Below, piece after piece: positions 1-9,549 of a stretch of 64,000 nucleotides of DNA. A program made the position numbers and the translations under genes. How positions within the stretch are numbered: the stretch's first letter is position 1; each line of letters opens with the position of its first letter. The DNA is taken from positions 1-64,000 of the forward strand of contig NZ_BMMP01000015.1 in the NCBI RefSeq assembly GCF_014645895.1. Reading direction: 5' to 3'. A model generated the notes under the pieces. It made no database searches. It worked only from the letters and a program-made list of their open reading frames with translations, and was not told the origin of the DNA. The stretch comes from Streptomyces daqingensis. Lineage in GTDB: Bacteria; Actinomycetota; Actinomycetes; Streptomycetales; Streptomycetaceae.

Positions 1-74
1 TGCGCCGACGATCGACAACGCAGTGAGGACGCGTGCCGGACACCGCCAACCAGGCGGGATTTGTCAGACAGAAC

Positions 75-743
75 CTAACCCCGGCGTCCCGCCTGCGAGC
101 AGGCCAGCCACGTCGCCAGCGCCGCCACGGCCAGGGACGCCACGGCCGGCAGCCAGGGCAGGGTCACCGCGCCCTCGTGCGAGGCGGACACGAGGCCGGC
201 GACCGCAGCGTTCGCCGGGGAGCCTCCCACGACGAGGACGAGCAGCACCGCCAGCAGGCTCGCCGGAGTCGCGACCCCCGAGTTGCTCAGCAGCGGGCGG
301 TTGCACAGCGCGCCGATGGCCGCGCCGAAGAACGCGCACGTGAACGCGGCCAGCAGCCCGGCCTGCACCGCGGGCAGCAGCGGCACCGCCACGTGCCCGG
401 CCGAACTCCTCGGGTCGCTGACGGCCACGACGTAGACGGCGCCCACCGCGCCGAGGACGCACGTCAGAAGCAGCGCGGCGAGGATGCCGGCCAGATGCAC
501 CCGCGCGGGTCCCGCGGCGGCGGCGGTGCACTGCCGTGCGGCCAGGGGCTCGATGTTCAGGCAGATGCGGACGACCCAGGCCGTCACGGGCAGCAGCCCG
601 GCCGCCGCGTACCCGAGTCCGTCCAGCACGGGCTGCCCCCACTGCACCCCGATCCCCATGACGGCGGCGTAGAGCAGCATGGGCGGGAGCCAGCGCTGGG
701 AGCGCATCAGCAGCGCCGTGTGGTAGCCGAGCAGGGCACTCAT
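75..743 (-). CDS. ABC transporter membrane subunit (exporter-type permease)
   Basis: A 222-residue hydrophobic protein with about six predicted membrane helices, ending 74 bases from the window edge. It has no resemblance to a solute-importer permease (no EAA loop) and fits small actinomycete ABC exporters. Its ATG start overlaps the stop of the upstream ATPase gene by four bases (ATGA), so the two are translationally coupled and surely form one transporter. A longer in-frame reading upstream exists but runs inside the ATPase gene, so I chose the coupled ATG. Substrate unknown. Confidence 0.8.
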   Translation of the reverse strand: MSALLGYHTALLMRSQRWLPPMLLYAAVMGIGVQWGQPVLDGLGYAAAGLLPVTAWVVRICLNIEPLAARQCTAAAAGPARVHLAGILAALLLTCVLGAVGAVYVVAVSDPRSSAGHVAVPLLPAVQAGLLAAFTCAFFGAAIGALCNRPLLSNSGVATPASLLAVLLVLVVGGSPANAAVAGLVSASHEGAVTLPWLPAVASLAVAALATWLACSQAGRRG

Positions 744-1585
744 GCGGATTCCTCGCGTACGGACCGGATGTACCAGTTCTGCTCGAGCAGGCTCCCGAGC
801 AGCACGTCGGAGTAGGCGACCGGAGCGGTCAGGACGATCGTGCCGCCCGGCAGCTGCTCCGCGATCACCGAGGCGGGCAGCGCCGGCGGCGGCTGCCCGG
901 GCGGCCCTTCGGCGACGACGCGCACGCGCTTCCCCCCGCCCGCCGCCCCACCGCGGCGGCGCGGTCCGTCCTTCTCGGCGACGGGCCGCAACCGCCCCCC
1001 TTCGACCCTGTACGCCGCGTCGGACGCACCGGCGAGGCGCCCGGGGTCGTGGTCGACGAAGACGACTGTCGCCCCCTCGGCCACCCGCTCGGCGACGGCG
1101 TGGTCCAGCACTGTGCGGGCGTCGTGGTCGAGCCCGGTCCACGCCTCGTCCAGCACGAGCAGGCCGGGGCGCGCCATCAGCGCCTGCGTGACGGCGACCT
1201 TCTGGCTCGTCCCCTTGGACAGTTCCGACAGCGGGGTGTCCGAGTGGCCCGCGGCCCCGAACCGCTCCAGCCACTCGCCGGCCCGGCGGACGGCGACGGT
1301 CCTGCTCAGGCCGTGCACGCGGCCCAGGTGGGTCAGGTAGCCGCGCGTCGTGAGCGGCATGGTGGCGGGGAAGCGTTCCGGTACGTAGCCGCAGGATGGC
1401 CGCCCCGTGATCTGCCCTTCCGTGGGGGTCTCGACACCGGCGAGCATCCGCAGCAGCGTCGACTTGCCGCTGCCGTTGCCCCCTTCGAAGCGCACCAGGC
1501 TGCGTTCGGGCAGGGAGAGGTCCACTTCGCGCAGCACCCAGTCTCCGCGCAAGCCGTACCGGCGGCCGACCCCGTCCAGCCTCAT
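740..1585 (-). CDS. ABC transporter ATP-binding protein
   Basis: A 281-residue ATPase. The Walker A motif GGNGSGKS is at residues 35-42, a degenerate signature (LSKGTSQK) at 122-129, Walker B ending in Asp146-Glu147, and a switch histidine near VFVDHD. The signature departs from LSGGQ but keeps Ser and Gly. The last 80 residues carry a basic and Gly/Pro-rich linker and an extra domain that probably contacts the permease. Transcribed first, followed by the overlapping permease gene. It diverges from the gene at 1644 with only 58 bp between starts. It is probably an exporter, with no clue to the cargo. Confidence 0.88.
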   Translation of the reverse strand: MRLDGVGRRYGLRGDWVLREVDLSLPERSLVRFEGGNGSGKSTLLRMLAGVETPTEGQITGRPSCGYVPERFPATMPLTTRGYLTHLGRVHGLSRTVAVRRAGEWLERFGAAGHSDTPLSELSKGTSQKVAVTQALMARPGLLVLDEAWTGLDHDARTVLDHAVAERVAEGATVVFVDHDPGRLAGASDAAYRVEGGRLRPVAEKDGPRRRGGAAGGGKRVRVVAEGPPGQPPPALPASVIAEQLPGGTIVLTAPVAYSDVLLGSLLEQNWYIRSVREESA

Positions 1586-1643
1586 GAGAGTTGGTCCGAT
1601 CTCATGTCTGCCGACGTTAGCCCGTGCTGGCAGACTTCGGTGG

Positions 1644-2375
1644 GTGATCGACGCACAGGACGCACAGAAGGCAGAGGACTACGCGCTACCGCTGGTGGTA
1701 CGGCTCGAACGAGACGCTCCGCCCGCCCTGACCGACGCCCTGGAGACCGCTGCCCGCGCCGTCCTCGCCCTCCTCGCTGACGAACGCAGCACCCCCGGCC
1801 GCGACTTCGCGGAGCCGGGCGCCGTCGAAGGGGAACCCGGTACCGCCGGGGAATGGGCGGAGGCCGTGCGGCGGTGGGAGCAGCGCGACATCCGCAAGGT
1901 CGTACGGCGGGCACGCGGAGCGGAGTGGCGCCGCGCGGAGGCGCTGCCGGGCCTCACCGTCACCGGCGGAACGGCGTCCGTCCGCGTCTTCCCGCCTGTC
2001 CCCGTCGACGGATGGCCCAAGGACCTGTCACGGCTGCAGGTTTCGGGCACCGTCCTGGAGGACGCACAGCCGCCCGCGCGGCCCGCGGCGGGAACTGCGG
2101 TGCTGTGGATGCCTCCCGGGCTGGAGATGTCCGCGGGCAAGGCGATGGCGCAGGCCGCGCACGGAGCCCAACTGGCCTGGTGGCGGCTGGAGTCGGAGGG
2201 CCGTGCGGCCTGGTCGGCAGCCGGTTTCGCCCTCGCCGTACGCAGGGCGGCGGACACGGCGGAGTGGGAGAGCCTGGTGCGCAGCGGCCTCCCCGTCGTA
2301 CAGGACGCGGGCCACACCGAGATCGCCCCGGGCACCTGCACGGTCGTCGCCGATCACCCGGCGCTGGACCGCTGA
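1644..2375 (+). CDS. PTH2-family peptidyl-tRNA hydrolase-like protein
   Basis: A 243-residue protein. Its C-terminal half (from about residue 135) matches the PTH2 fold: a conserved stretch MSAGKAMAQAAHG, followed by a predicted strand with VVQDAGHTEI and a final segment TCTVVADHP. PTH2 enzymes release peptides from stalled peptidyl-tRNA. The N-terminal half is acidic and variable, which is common in the actinomycete version and absent from archaeal PTH2. The GTG start is chosen because upstream sequence would run into the divergent ABC gene. The Shine-Dalgarno is weak. The canonical bacterial Pth is a different family, so this is probably a second, accessory hydrolase. Confidence 0.72.
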   Translation: MIDAQDAQKAEDYALPLVVRLERDAPPALTDALETAARAVLALLADERSTPGRDFAEPGAVEGEPGTAGEWAEAVRRWEQRDIRKVVRRARGAEWRRAEALPGLTVTGGTASVRVFPPVPVDGWPKDLSRLQVSGTVLEDAQPPARPAAGTAVLWMPPGLEMSAGKAMAQAAHGAQLAWWRLESEGRAAWSAAGFALAVRRAADTAEWESLVRSGLPVVQDAGHTEIAPGTCTVVADHPALDR

Positions 2376-2520
2376 TCCCGCCTGCGCGAGGGGTGAAAGC
2401 TCAAGCAGGGCTCTGAAAACCCGGTGCCCGGGATTCGGGCGCGCGCTGCGTGGCAGTAGCCCGTAGAGCGGCACAGCAGGCGCGGGCACCGGATCGCACT
2501 GGCCGGTCCGCAGGACGACC

Positions 2521-2543
2521 GGAGCCGTCGCGCTGACGGCTCC
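2521..2543 (+). other. Hairpin just upstream of the MNIO gene
   Basis: A perfect 9-bp inverted repeat (GGAGCCGTC / GACGGCTCC) with a 5-nt loop, ending 17 bases before the ATG at 2561 and directly preceding its purine-rich ribosome site (GGGGGAGG). It is not followed by a T-run, so it could be a weak terminator for the upstream gene or a structure in the 5' leader affecting translation. Confidence 0.45.
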
Positions 2544-2560
2544 ACGGGGGAGGAACGCAC

Positions 2561-3460
2561 ATGGGGGCGACGGACATCAGGGCCACCGGCACGCGTGCCG
2601 CCGACACGCGGGTCCGGCTCGGTACGGGCATCGGCTGGCGGCCCGAGATCGCGGACGGCATCGAGGCGCAGCCGGGCATCGACTGGGTCGAGGTCGTCGC
2701 CGAGAACGTCTGCCCGGACCATCTTCCCGAGCCGCTGCTGCGTCTGAGCGAGCGCGGAACGAAGATCGTCCCGCACGGCGTCTCACTCGGCCTCGGAGGA
2801 GCCGACCGCCCCGACCCGGCGAAGCTCGCGGCGCTCGCCGAGCGCGCGGAGGCGCTCCAGGCCCCGCTGGTCACCGAGCACATCGCCTTCGTACGGGCCG
2901 GCGGCGGCACCACGGGCCGGCCGCGCATGGAGGCGGGCCATCTGCTGCCCGTGCCGCGCACCCGGGACGCGCTGGACGTGCTCTGCGAGAACGTCGCGGC
3001 AGCGCAGGAGGCGCTGCCGGTGCCGCTCGCCGTGGAGAACATCGCCGCGCTCGTCAACTGGCCGGGCGAAGAGATGAGCGAGGGACGCTTCCTCGCCGAA
3101 CTAGTGGAGCGTACGGGCGTCCAGTTGCTCATCGACGTCGCCAACCTGCACACCAACCACGTCAACCGCGGCGAGGACCCGGCGGTCGCGCTCGGCGAAC
3201 TCCCCCTCGACGCGCTGGCGTACGTGCACGTCGCGGGCGGGTTCGAGCGGGACGGCGTCTGGCACGACAGCCACGGCCACCCGGTGCCGCAGCCCGTCCT
3301 GGACGTGCTCGCGCAGCTGTGTGCCCGGACCGCGCCGCCCGGAGTGCTGCTGGAACGCGACGAGAACTTCCCGCCCGTCGCCGAGCTGGCGGCCGAACTG
3401 GACGGCATACGCGCCGTCCTCGCGGGCGGCGGCGCGGAAGCGGAGGCCCGGCATGGCTGA
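2561..3460 (+). CDS. DUF692 / MNIO-family multinuclear iron enzyme (MbnB-like)
   Basis: A 299-residue TIM-barrel protein of the DUF692 family, now called MNIO (multinuclear non-heme iron-dependent oxidative enzymes; MbnB is the methanobactin member). Expected metal-site motifs are all present in order: [45 protein letters not shown] and ERDENFP. Family members oxidise cysteines or other residues in ribosomal peptides. The strong ribosome site GGGGGAGG lies 7 bases before ATG. The next gene overlaps by 8 bases and is its probable partner. No precursor peptide with a recognisable Cys-rich core is encoded beside it, so its substrate is unknown. Confidence 0.85.
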   Translation: MGATDIRATGTRAADTRVRLGTGIGWRPEIADGIEAQPGIDWVEVVAENVCPDHLPEPLLRLSERGTKIVPHGVSLGLGGADRPDPAKLAALAERAEALQAPLVTEHIAFVRAGGGTTGRPRMEAGHLLPVPRTRDALDVLCENVAAAQEALPVPLAVENIAALVNWPGEEMSEGRFLAELVERTGVQLLIDVANLHTNHVNRGEDPAVALGELPLDALAYVHVAGGFERDGVWHDSHGHPVPQPVLDVLAQLCARTAPPGVLLERDENFPPVAELAAELDGIRAVLAGGGAEAEARHG

Positions 3461-3902
3461 GACCCACCCCGGCGACGGCACCTCCGCTGCTCGTGAGCGG
3501 CTCGCCCGTGCCCAGACCGCGCTGCTGGCCGCGCTGGTCGCGGACGGACCCGTGCCCGACGGCTTCGACGCGGAACGGCTGGCCGTGCAGCGGCGGGCGC
3601 TGATCGGCAAGCGGGCCGACGTCGTCGCGAAGGTCGCGCCCGAACTCCCGGAGATCCTCGGCGAGAAGACCTTCCGCACCGAGTTCGCCGCCTACGCGCG
3701 CGGCCGCCCGATGGAGGGCGGCTACCGGCGCGACGCCCTGGACTTCGCACGCCGTCTGACGGAGGAGGGCAGGGCCGTCGACCGGGCCACCCGGCTGAAG
3801 GTGCGCCGCTGGTGGCTCGAACGCTCCGGTGCGACGCCGCCGCCCGAAGGCCGGGTGCGCCGCGCCCTGTACCGGCTGCGCGCCGCCCGGCAGGCGGGCT
3901 GA
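3453..3902 (+). CDS. MNIO partner protein, SCO6045-like
   Basis: A 149-residue charged, mostly helical protein whose C-terminal two-thirds resembles the small protein that sits next to DUF692 genes in Streptomyces (SCO6045-like C-terminal domain, as I recall). It starts inside the end of the MNIO gene (8-base overlap), which implies coupled translation. By analogy with MbnC and other MNIO partners it may bind the substrate peptide or stabilise the enzyme; that is inference. It has a conserved central stretch with FAAYARGRP and a basic tail. No membrane segment or signal. Confidence 0.65.
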   Translation: MAETHPGDGTSAARERLARAQTALLAALVADGPVPDGFDAERLAVQRRALIGKRADVVAKVAPELPEILGEKTFRTEFAAYARGRPMEGGYRRDALDFARRLTEEGRAVDRATRLKVRRWWLERSGATPPPEGRVRRALYRLRAARQAG

Positions 3903-4166
3903 CGGCCCACGCCCCGCGACGCGGGCGGCGCCGCACCTGCTGCCGCCGCCCGCACCTCCCCCGCCGCCCGCACAGAAGCGTGGGATGTCGCTGCATCGAG
4001 CGCATCACGCCGACACCGCTGCGAGGTCCTTTACTTCGCCAACTCCCGCACTGAGCATCCGACTTGTCACTCAACGCTCACGACTGCCCACTCTCCGTTC
4101 CCTTCCGGGGCGGGAGCCCCTCCGGGCAGCGTCAGCCCCCGCGGACGAGTAGGAACGAGCCTCCCT

Positions 4167-5801
4167 GTGCGCTCAGTTGCACTCCACGGCGCACTCGGCG
4201 CCCTGGTGCTGACGGCCGCCTCCGTCGTACCGTCCGGCAGCGCACCGGTAGCCGCGCCCTTCCCCCTCCGGGACGCCCGGTCGACCGCCGGCACCACGTC
4301 GGCCACCGGTACCGCGTCAGCCGCCGGCACCGCATCGGCCGCCTCCGCCGCCGCGGCCGCCGGGATCGACTGGACGGACTGTCCCGCCGCCGAGCAGCTT
4401 CCCGCGCCGGTGGAGTGCGGGAAGGTCACCGTCCCCGTCGACTACGCGCGCCCCGGGGGCGAGAAGATCCGGCTGACCGTCAGCAGGCGCAGAGCGACGG
4501 GCCCCGCACGCCAGGGAGCGCTGCTCTACAACCCCGGCGGCCCCGGCGGCAACGGCATGAGCTTCCCGATGTACGCGTCTGCATTCGGCGACCGCGTATG
4601 GAGGAAGCTCAACAAGGCGTACGACTTCGTGGGCTACGCCCCCCGCGGCGTCGGCCGGTCCGCCCCGCTCACGTGCGGGGAGAGCGCCCGCGGCCGGTCA
4701 GCCGCCCGCCCCGCCCGCTCCCCGCGCGACCCCTCCGCGGCGTACAAGCGGGCGATGCGGCGGAAAGCGGCGGCGTACGCGGCGGCTTGCGCCGCACGGG
4801 CGGGCGACCGGCTCGACCACTTCACCACCCCTGACAACGCGCGCGACCTCGAGGTCCTGCGTGCCGCGCTGGGCAGCGGCAAGCTCAACTTCGTCGGCAC
4901 CTCGTACGGCAGTTACCTGGGCGCCGTCTACGCGACGCTCTTCCCCGGGCGGGTGCGCCGCCTCGTCCTGGACAGCGTCGTCGACCCCCGGCCCGGCCGC
5001 GTCTGGTACCGCTCCGACCTGGAACAGAACATCGCCTTCGAACGCCGCTGGCTCGACTGGAAGCGGTGGGTGGCCCGGCACCACTCCGTCTACCGGCTCG
5101 GCCGCACCCCGCGTGCCGTGCAGCGCCAGTTCGACAAGGTGCGCGCCACCCTCGACGCCGGGCGCGTGGGCGGATCGGCGGGACGCGGCGTCGGCTCCAG
5201 GCAACTGCTCGCCGACTACGTCCGCGTCGGCTACGACGCCGGAACCTGGCCCCGGCACGCGGCGGCCCTGTCGGCGTTCCGCCGCGGCGACCCGCGGCCC
5301 CTGGTCGCGGAGGCCGCCCCGGACCGCCACGGAGCAGCGGCCCGGGCCAACAGCGACGCCGTCTACAACGCGGTGAAGTGCTCCGACGCCCCTTGGCCGC
5401 GCGACTTCGCTCGCTGGGACCGGGACGGTACGGCCGTCGCCCGCAGGGCGCCGTTCCAGACCTGGGAGAACGCCTGGACGAACCTGCCCTGCGCGTACTG
5501 GCACGGCGAGCGGTCACGGCCCGTGGACGTGGGAGCCCGGCCCGGCGACCTTCCCCCCGTCCTGCTGCTCGCCGCCACCCGCGACCCCGCCACTCCCTAC
5601 GAGGGCGCCGTGCGCACCTGGCTGCGGCTGCCCGGCTCGTCGCTCGTCACAGAGCGGGGCGCCGGGACACACGGCGTCGCCGGCGGCAACACGTGCGTGG
5701 ACCGCCGTCTGACGGCGTATCTGCTGCACGGCAGGACGCCCGGACGGGCAGCCGAGTGCGCGGCCCGTCCGGCACCGCGGCCGCTCCCGGACGGGAGCTG
5801 A
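4167..5801 (+). CDS. Secreted alpha/beta-hydrolase (tripeptidyl aminopeptidase-like)
   Basis: A 544-residue exported serine hydrolase. An N-terminal hydrophobic stretch (residues about 5-30) is followed by an Ala/Thr/Ser-rich low-complexity linker, then the alpha/beta-hydrolase domain. The oxyanion segment YNPGGPGGNG precedes the nucleophile elbow GTSYG (Ser246), then an acid near ATRDPATPYEG and the catalytic His in GAGTHGVAGG. The C-terminal region is the TAP-like domain typical of Streptomyces secreted tripeptidyl aminopeptidases (SlpD/SlpE, Tap). It likely trims peptides at the cell surface. The GTG start is uncertain because the ribosome site is weak. The tail-to-tail gap to the next gene is 22 bp. 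Confidence 0.82.
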   Translation: MRSVALHGALGALVLTAASVVPSGSAPVAAPFPLRDARSTAGTTSATGTASAAGTASAASAAAAAGIDWTDCPAAEQLPAPVECGKVTVPVDYARPGGEKIRLTVSRRRATGPARQGALLYNPGGPGGNGMSFPMYASAFGDRVWRKLNKAYDFVGYAPRGVGRSAPLTCGESARGRSAARPARSPRDPSAAYKRAMRRKAAAYAAACAARAGDRLDHFTTPDNARDLEVLRAALGSGKLNFVGTSYGSYLGAVYATLFPGRVRRLVLDSVVDPRPGRVWYRSDLEQNIAFERRWLDWKRWVARHHSVYRLGRTPRAVQRQFDKVRATLDAGRVGGSAGRGVGSRQLLADYVRVGYDAGTWPRHAAALSAFRRGDPRPLVAEAAPDRHGAAARANSDAVYNAVKCSDAPWPRDFARWDRDGTAVARRAPFQTWENAWTNLPCAYWHGERSRPVDVGARPGDLPPVLLLAATRDPATPYEGAVRTWLRLPGSSLVTERGAGTHGVAGGNTCVDRRLTAYLLHGRTPGRAAECAARPAPRPLPDGS

Positions 5802-5823
5802 CCGGCAGCGGCCGCGTGAGCCG

Positions 5824-6540
5824 TCAGACCAGCCCGGCCACGAGCTCCGCGACCGGCTTCCGCCGCCCCGTGTAGAAGGGCACCTCCTCGCGTACGTGCA
5901 TCCGCGCCTCCGAACCGCGCAGGTGCCGCATGAGGTCGACGATGCGGTGCAGTTCGTCGGCCTCGAACGCGAGGATCCACTCGTAGTCGCCGAGTGAGAA
6001 GGACGGCACGGTGTTGGCCCGTACGTCCGGGAAGCCGCGAGCCATCTTGCCGTGGTCGGCGAGCATCCGCCGCCGGTCCTCGTCGGGCAGCAGGTACCAC
6101 TCGTAGGAGCGCACGAACGGGTAGACGCTCACGTACGCCCGCGGCTCCTCCCCTGCCACGAAGGCCGGGACGTGCGACTTGTTGAACTCGGCGGGACGGT
6201 GCAGCGCCATGTTCGACCACACCGGTTCCAGGGCGCGGCCCAGCCGCGTGCGCCGGAAGCGGTTGTAGGCCTCCTGCAGGGCGTCGGACGACTCGGCGTG
6301 CCACCAGATCATGACGTCCGCGTCGGCCCGCAGCCCGGAGACGTCGTAGGTGCCGCGCACCGTGACGTCCTTCGCGGCGAGCTGGCCGAACAGCTCCTCC
6401 ACCTCGTCCGCGTATCCGGTGCGGTCCTCGGGGAGCACGTCCCGCAGCCGGAAGACCGACCACAGGGTGTAGCGGATGACCTCGTTGAGGTCCTTGGCCT
6501 TCTTGCCCGCGTTGGGCGCCTTGTCCGGTGCAGCAGTCAT
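5824..6540 (-). CDS. chdC: Coproheme decarboxylase ChdC (HemQ)
   Basis: A 238-residue chlorite-dismutase-family protein. It converts Fe-coproporphyrin III to heme b by two oxidative decarboxylations, the last step of the coproporphyrin-dependent pathway used by Gram-positive bacteria. The proximal heme ligand is the His of LADHGKM (His163). The conserved Tyr of the VYPFVRS segment (Tyr140) is the likely radical residue. The N-terminus is Lys-rich and disordered. It follows cgoX by 5 bases in one operon, with hemE nearby on the same strand, so three enzymes of the branch cluster here. The ATG start matches family length. Confidence 0.93.
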   Translation of the reverse strand: MTAAPDKAPNAGKKAKDLNEVIRYTLWSVFRLRDVLPEDRTGYADEVEELFGQLAAKDVTVRGTYDVSGLRADADVMIWWHAESSDALQEAYNRFRRTRLGRALEPVWSNMALHRPAEFNKSHVPAFVAGEEPRAYVSVYPFVRSYEWYLLPDEDRRRMLADHGKMARGFPDVRANTVPSFSLGDYEWILAFEADELHRIVDLMRHLRGSEARMHVREEVPFYTGRRKPVAELVAGLV

Positions 6541-6545
6541 GCGGC

Positions 6546-7994
6546 CTATTCTCGCTCGTCCTCCGGCACGGCCCGCGCGAGGGTCTGCTCGGCGGCACGC
6601 ACGCCGCTGCCGACGCAGGCGGGGATGCCGACGCCCTCGTAGACGGCTCCGCACACCGCCAGACCGCCGGCCTCCCCGACGGCACGGCGGACGCGCTCCA
6701 CCCGCTCCGTGTGCCCGACGGGGTACTGCGGCAGGCCGCCGTCCCAGCGGGTCACCACGCTGTCGACGGGGGCGGCCGAGAGCCCCGTCGCCTCCCGCAG
6801 GTCGCGCAGCGACAGTTCGACGAGGTCCGCGTCGTCCTGCTCGAGCACCCGCTCCTCGCCGTACCGGCCCACGGACGTCCGCAGCACGAACAGTCCGGGG
6901 CTGCTCGCGGCGACCCAGCCCCACTTGTTGCTGGAGAAGGTCGACGCCTTGATGGTGCGCCCGTCGACGGGAGGCACGAGGAAGCCGCTGCCCTGCGGCG
7001 GCGCCCCGATGTCGGGGCGGCGGAACGCCATCGTCACGAGGGCCATCGACGCGTACTCGACGGCGTCCAGCTCGGCAGCCGCCGCGGGCACCTCGTCCGC
7101 GAGGATCGCCGCCGCCCGAGGGGCGGGCACCGCGAGCACGACGGCGTCGGCGGCGAACACCTCGCCGGCCTCCGTGACGACCTCCCGGCCGGAGCGGGTG
7201 CCCGTCCGGGGACCGCGGACCGTGCGTACGGCGACACCGGTGCGGATCTCGGCGCCCGCGTCGCGGCAGGCACGGGCGACGGCTCCCGGCAGGCGCCCCA
7301 CGCCGCCCTCCAGCCCCATGAACACCGGCGACCCCGCGGGGGCCCCGGCAGAACCCTGCGTTCGTGGTTGTGCCTGGCGCTGTGTCTCCGCCTGTGCCCG
7401 CAGCAGTCCGCGTACCGCCGCCAGCAGCGAGGGCTCGCCCCGCGCCGCCTCGTACAGCTGCGGCACCGCCGCACGCATCGAGATGCGGTACGCGTCTCCC
7501 GCGTACACCCCGCCCAGCAGCGGCTCGACCAGCCGGTCCACGACCTCGCGTCCCACACGGGCGGCGACGTACTCGCCGATCGCGACGTCCTCGCCGACCT
7601 CCGTCGCCGGCAGCCGGGCGTCCTCCGCGACGCGGGCGCGGCCGGCCTCGGAGAGCAGACCGCTCAGCGCCTCCGGTTCGCCCGGCACGCCCATCACGTG
7701 CCCCTTCGGCATGGCGCACATCTCGCCCCGCGACCAGACAGCCGCGCCGGCGACCGCCGGCGGCTGCAGCGCGTCGCCCAGTCCGGCCTCCCGCGCCAGC
7801 CGCACAGCCTCGGGCCTGCGGGCGAGCATCGACTCCGCGCCCAGGTCGACGGCCGTCCCGGCCACCTCCCCGGTCAGGAGCTTCCCGCCGAGCCGCGGCG
7901 AAGCCTCCAGCAGGGTCACGGACGCGCCGCCGGCGAGCAGCCGGTGTGCCGCGGCGAGCCCGGAGACACCGCCGCCGATGACGATCACATGCAT
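6546..7994 (-). CDS. cgoX: Coproporphyrinogen III oxidase CgoX (HemY-type)
   Basis: A 482-residue FAD-dependent amine-oxidase-fold enzyme. It begins almost directly with the dinucleotide-binding motif [15 protein letters not shown]. Later blocks [12 protein letters not shown] and the C-terminal [18 protein letters not shown] are typical of HemY/HemG. In Gram-positives this family oxidises coproporphyrinogen III to coproporphyrin III rather than protoporphyrinogen. It lies 5 bp upstream of chdC. A longer reading exists, but the ATG at the FAD motif is standard. A short Gln/Arg-rich insert near residues 205-220 is strain-variable low complexity. Confidence 0.92.
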   Translation of the reverse strand: MHVIVIGGGVSGLAAAHRLLAGGASVTLLEASPRLGGKLLTGEVAGTAVDLGAESMLARRPEAVRLAREAGLGDALQPPAVAGAAVWSRGEMCAMPKGHVMGVPGEPEALSGLLSEAGRARVAEDARLPATEVGEDVAIGEYVAARVGREVVDRLVEPLLGGVYAGDAYRISMRAAVPQLYEAARGEPSLLAAVRGLLRAQAETQRQAQPRTQGSAGAPAGSPVFMGLEGGVGRLPGAVARACRDAGAEIRTGVAVRTVRGPRTGTRSGREVVTEAGEVFAADAVVLAVPAPRAAAILADEVPAAAAELDAVEYASMALVTMAFRRPDIGAPPQGSGFLVPPVDGRTIKASTFSSNKWGWVAASSPGLFVLRTSVGRYGEERVLEQDDADLVELSLRDLREATGLSAAPVDSVVTRWDGGLPQYPVGHTERVERVRRAVGEAGGLAVCGAVYEGVGIPACVGSGVRAAEQTLARAVPEDERE

Positions 7995-8130
7995 GCGGAA
8001 ACTGTTGCACGGGGTACGACCCGCAAGGCAGTGGGGACCGGCGTACCGGGGCACCCGCTCACACCGGCACGGGTCCCGGACACGCCCTCGGCACGGCGCC
8101 CGCGCCCACGAGACGGAGGGAGCACGCACC

Positions 8131-9537
8131 ATGGCCGCTGCACGCCGGATGGTCGTCGTCGGAGGTGACGCGGCGGGGATGTCGGCCGCGTCCCAGGCCC
8201 GCAGGCTCAAGGGCCCGGACGAGCTGGAGATCATCGCGTTCGAGCGCGGCGACTTCACCTCGTACTCGGCGTGCGGCATCCCGTACTGGATCGGCGGGTC
8301 GGTCGACTCGCGCGACGACCTCATCGCCCGTACGCCCGAAGCGCACCGCGAACGCGGGATCGACCTGCGCATGCGCACCGAGGTCACGCGGATCGACGTG
8401 GACGGCGGACGGGTCCTCGCCCGCGGCCTGTCGGGGGACGGCGGTGAGGAGTGGACCGGCTTCGACGAACTGGTCGTCGCCACGGGAGCCGCCCCCCTGC
8501 GTCCACCGCTCCCCGGCATCGACGCCCCGGGCGTGCACGCCGTGCAGACCCTGGAGGACGGCGAGGCCCTGCTCGGCACCCTGGGCGGCGTGGAGTCCGG
8601 GTCCGGCGGCGAGCGGCGGCGGGCCGTCGTCGTCGGCGCCGGCTACATCGGCGTGGAGATGGCCGAGGCGCTGACCCTGCGGGGCTACGAGGTCACGGTC
8701 CTCGACCAGGCCGAACAGCCGATGACCACTCTCGACCCGGACATGGGCGCACTGGTGCGCGACGCGATGTGCGGAATGGGCATGGAGGTCGTCACGGGCG
8801 CCGAGGTCACCGCGGTCGAGACCGACGGGAAGGGACGCGCCCGCGCCGTCACCGCCGGGGAGCGGACCTACCCCGCGGACGTGGTGGTGCTGGGCCTGGG
8901 CGTCGCCCCCGAGACGTCGCTCGCCCGCGAGGCCGGGCTGCCCGTCGGCGAGTCCGGCGGGCTGCTGACCGATCTGGCCATGCGGGTACGCGGCCACACG
9001 GACATCTGGGCCGGGGGCGACTGCGTCGAGGTCCTCGACCTCGTCTCCGGACGCACCCGCCACGTCGCGCTGGGCACCCACGCCAACAAGCACGGCCAGG
9101 TCATCGGAGCGAACATCGGCGGCGGTTACGCCACCTTCCCCGGCGTCGTCGGCACCGCGGTCAGCAAGGTCTGCGACCTTGAGATCGCCCGCACGGGCGT
9201 GCTGGAGTCGCAGGCCCGCGAGGCCGGGCTGCAGTTCGTGACGGTCACCGCCGACGCCACTGGACGCGCGGGCTACTTCCCGGGCGCCGAGTCCATGCGC
9301 GTGAAGATGCTCGCCGAACGCGGCACCGGCCGGCTGCTGGGCACGCAGATCGTGGGACGCACCGGCGCCGGCAAGCGCGTGGACGTCGCCGCGGTCGCAC
9401 TGACCGCCGGACTCACGGTCGAGCAGATGATCTACCTCGACCTCGGTTACGCGCCGCCCTTCTCTCCCGTCTGGGATCCGGTCCTGGTGGCGGCACGGAA
9501 GGCGGCGGCAGCGGTCCGGCAGGAGCGCCGGGAGTAG
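8131..9537 (+). CDS. FAD-dependent pyridine nucleotide-disulfide oxidoreductase (CoA-disulfide reductase-like)
   Basis: A 468-residue flavoprotein with a FAD motif VVVGGDAAGMSAA at the N-terminus, the single-cysteine active-site motif SACGIPY (Cys48) that defines CoA-disulfide reductases and NADH oxidases, an NAD(P) motif VVGAGYIGVEMAE near residue 172, and a C-terminal dimerisation domain. It probably keeps CoA, or another low-molecular-weight thiol or persulfide, reduced. The ATG has a good ribosome site (GGAGGG, 10 bases upstream). It diverges from cgoX across 136 bp and converges on hemE. The position between heme genes is conserved context rather than proof of a heme role. Confidence 0.85.
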   Translation: MAAARRMVVVGGDAAGMSAASQARRLKGPDELEIIAFERGDFTSYSACGIPYWIGGSVDSRDDLIARTPEAHRERGIDLRMRTEVTRIDVDGGRVLARGLSGDGGEEWTGFDELVVATGAAPLRPPLPGIDAPGVHAVQTLEDGEALLGTLGGVESGSGGERRRAVVVGAGYIGVEMAEALTLRGYEVTVLDQAEQPMTTLDPDMGALVRDAMCGMGMEVVTGAEVTAVETDGKGRARAVTAGERTYPADVVVLGLGVAPETSLAREAGLPVGESGGLLTDLAMRVRGHTDIWAGGDCVEVLDLVSGRTRHVALGTHANKHGQVIGANIGGGYATFPGVVGTAVSKVCDLEIARTGVLESQAREAGLQFVTVTADATGRAGYFPGAESMRVKMLAERGTGRLLGTQIVGRTGAGKRVDVAAVALTAGLTVEQMIYLDLGYAPPFSPVWDPVLVAARKAAAAVRQERRE

Positions 9538-9549
9538 GCGCCCGGCCCC

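Noticed and set aside
2392-2415. Seven-codon frame upstream of the MNIO gene as a peptide precursor
   Set aside because: Too short, no cysteine or leader-like sequence, and it overlaps the hairpin region only loosely.
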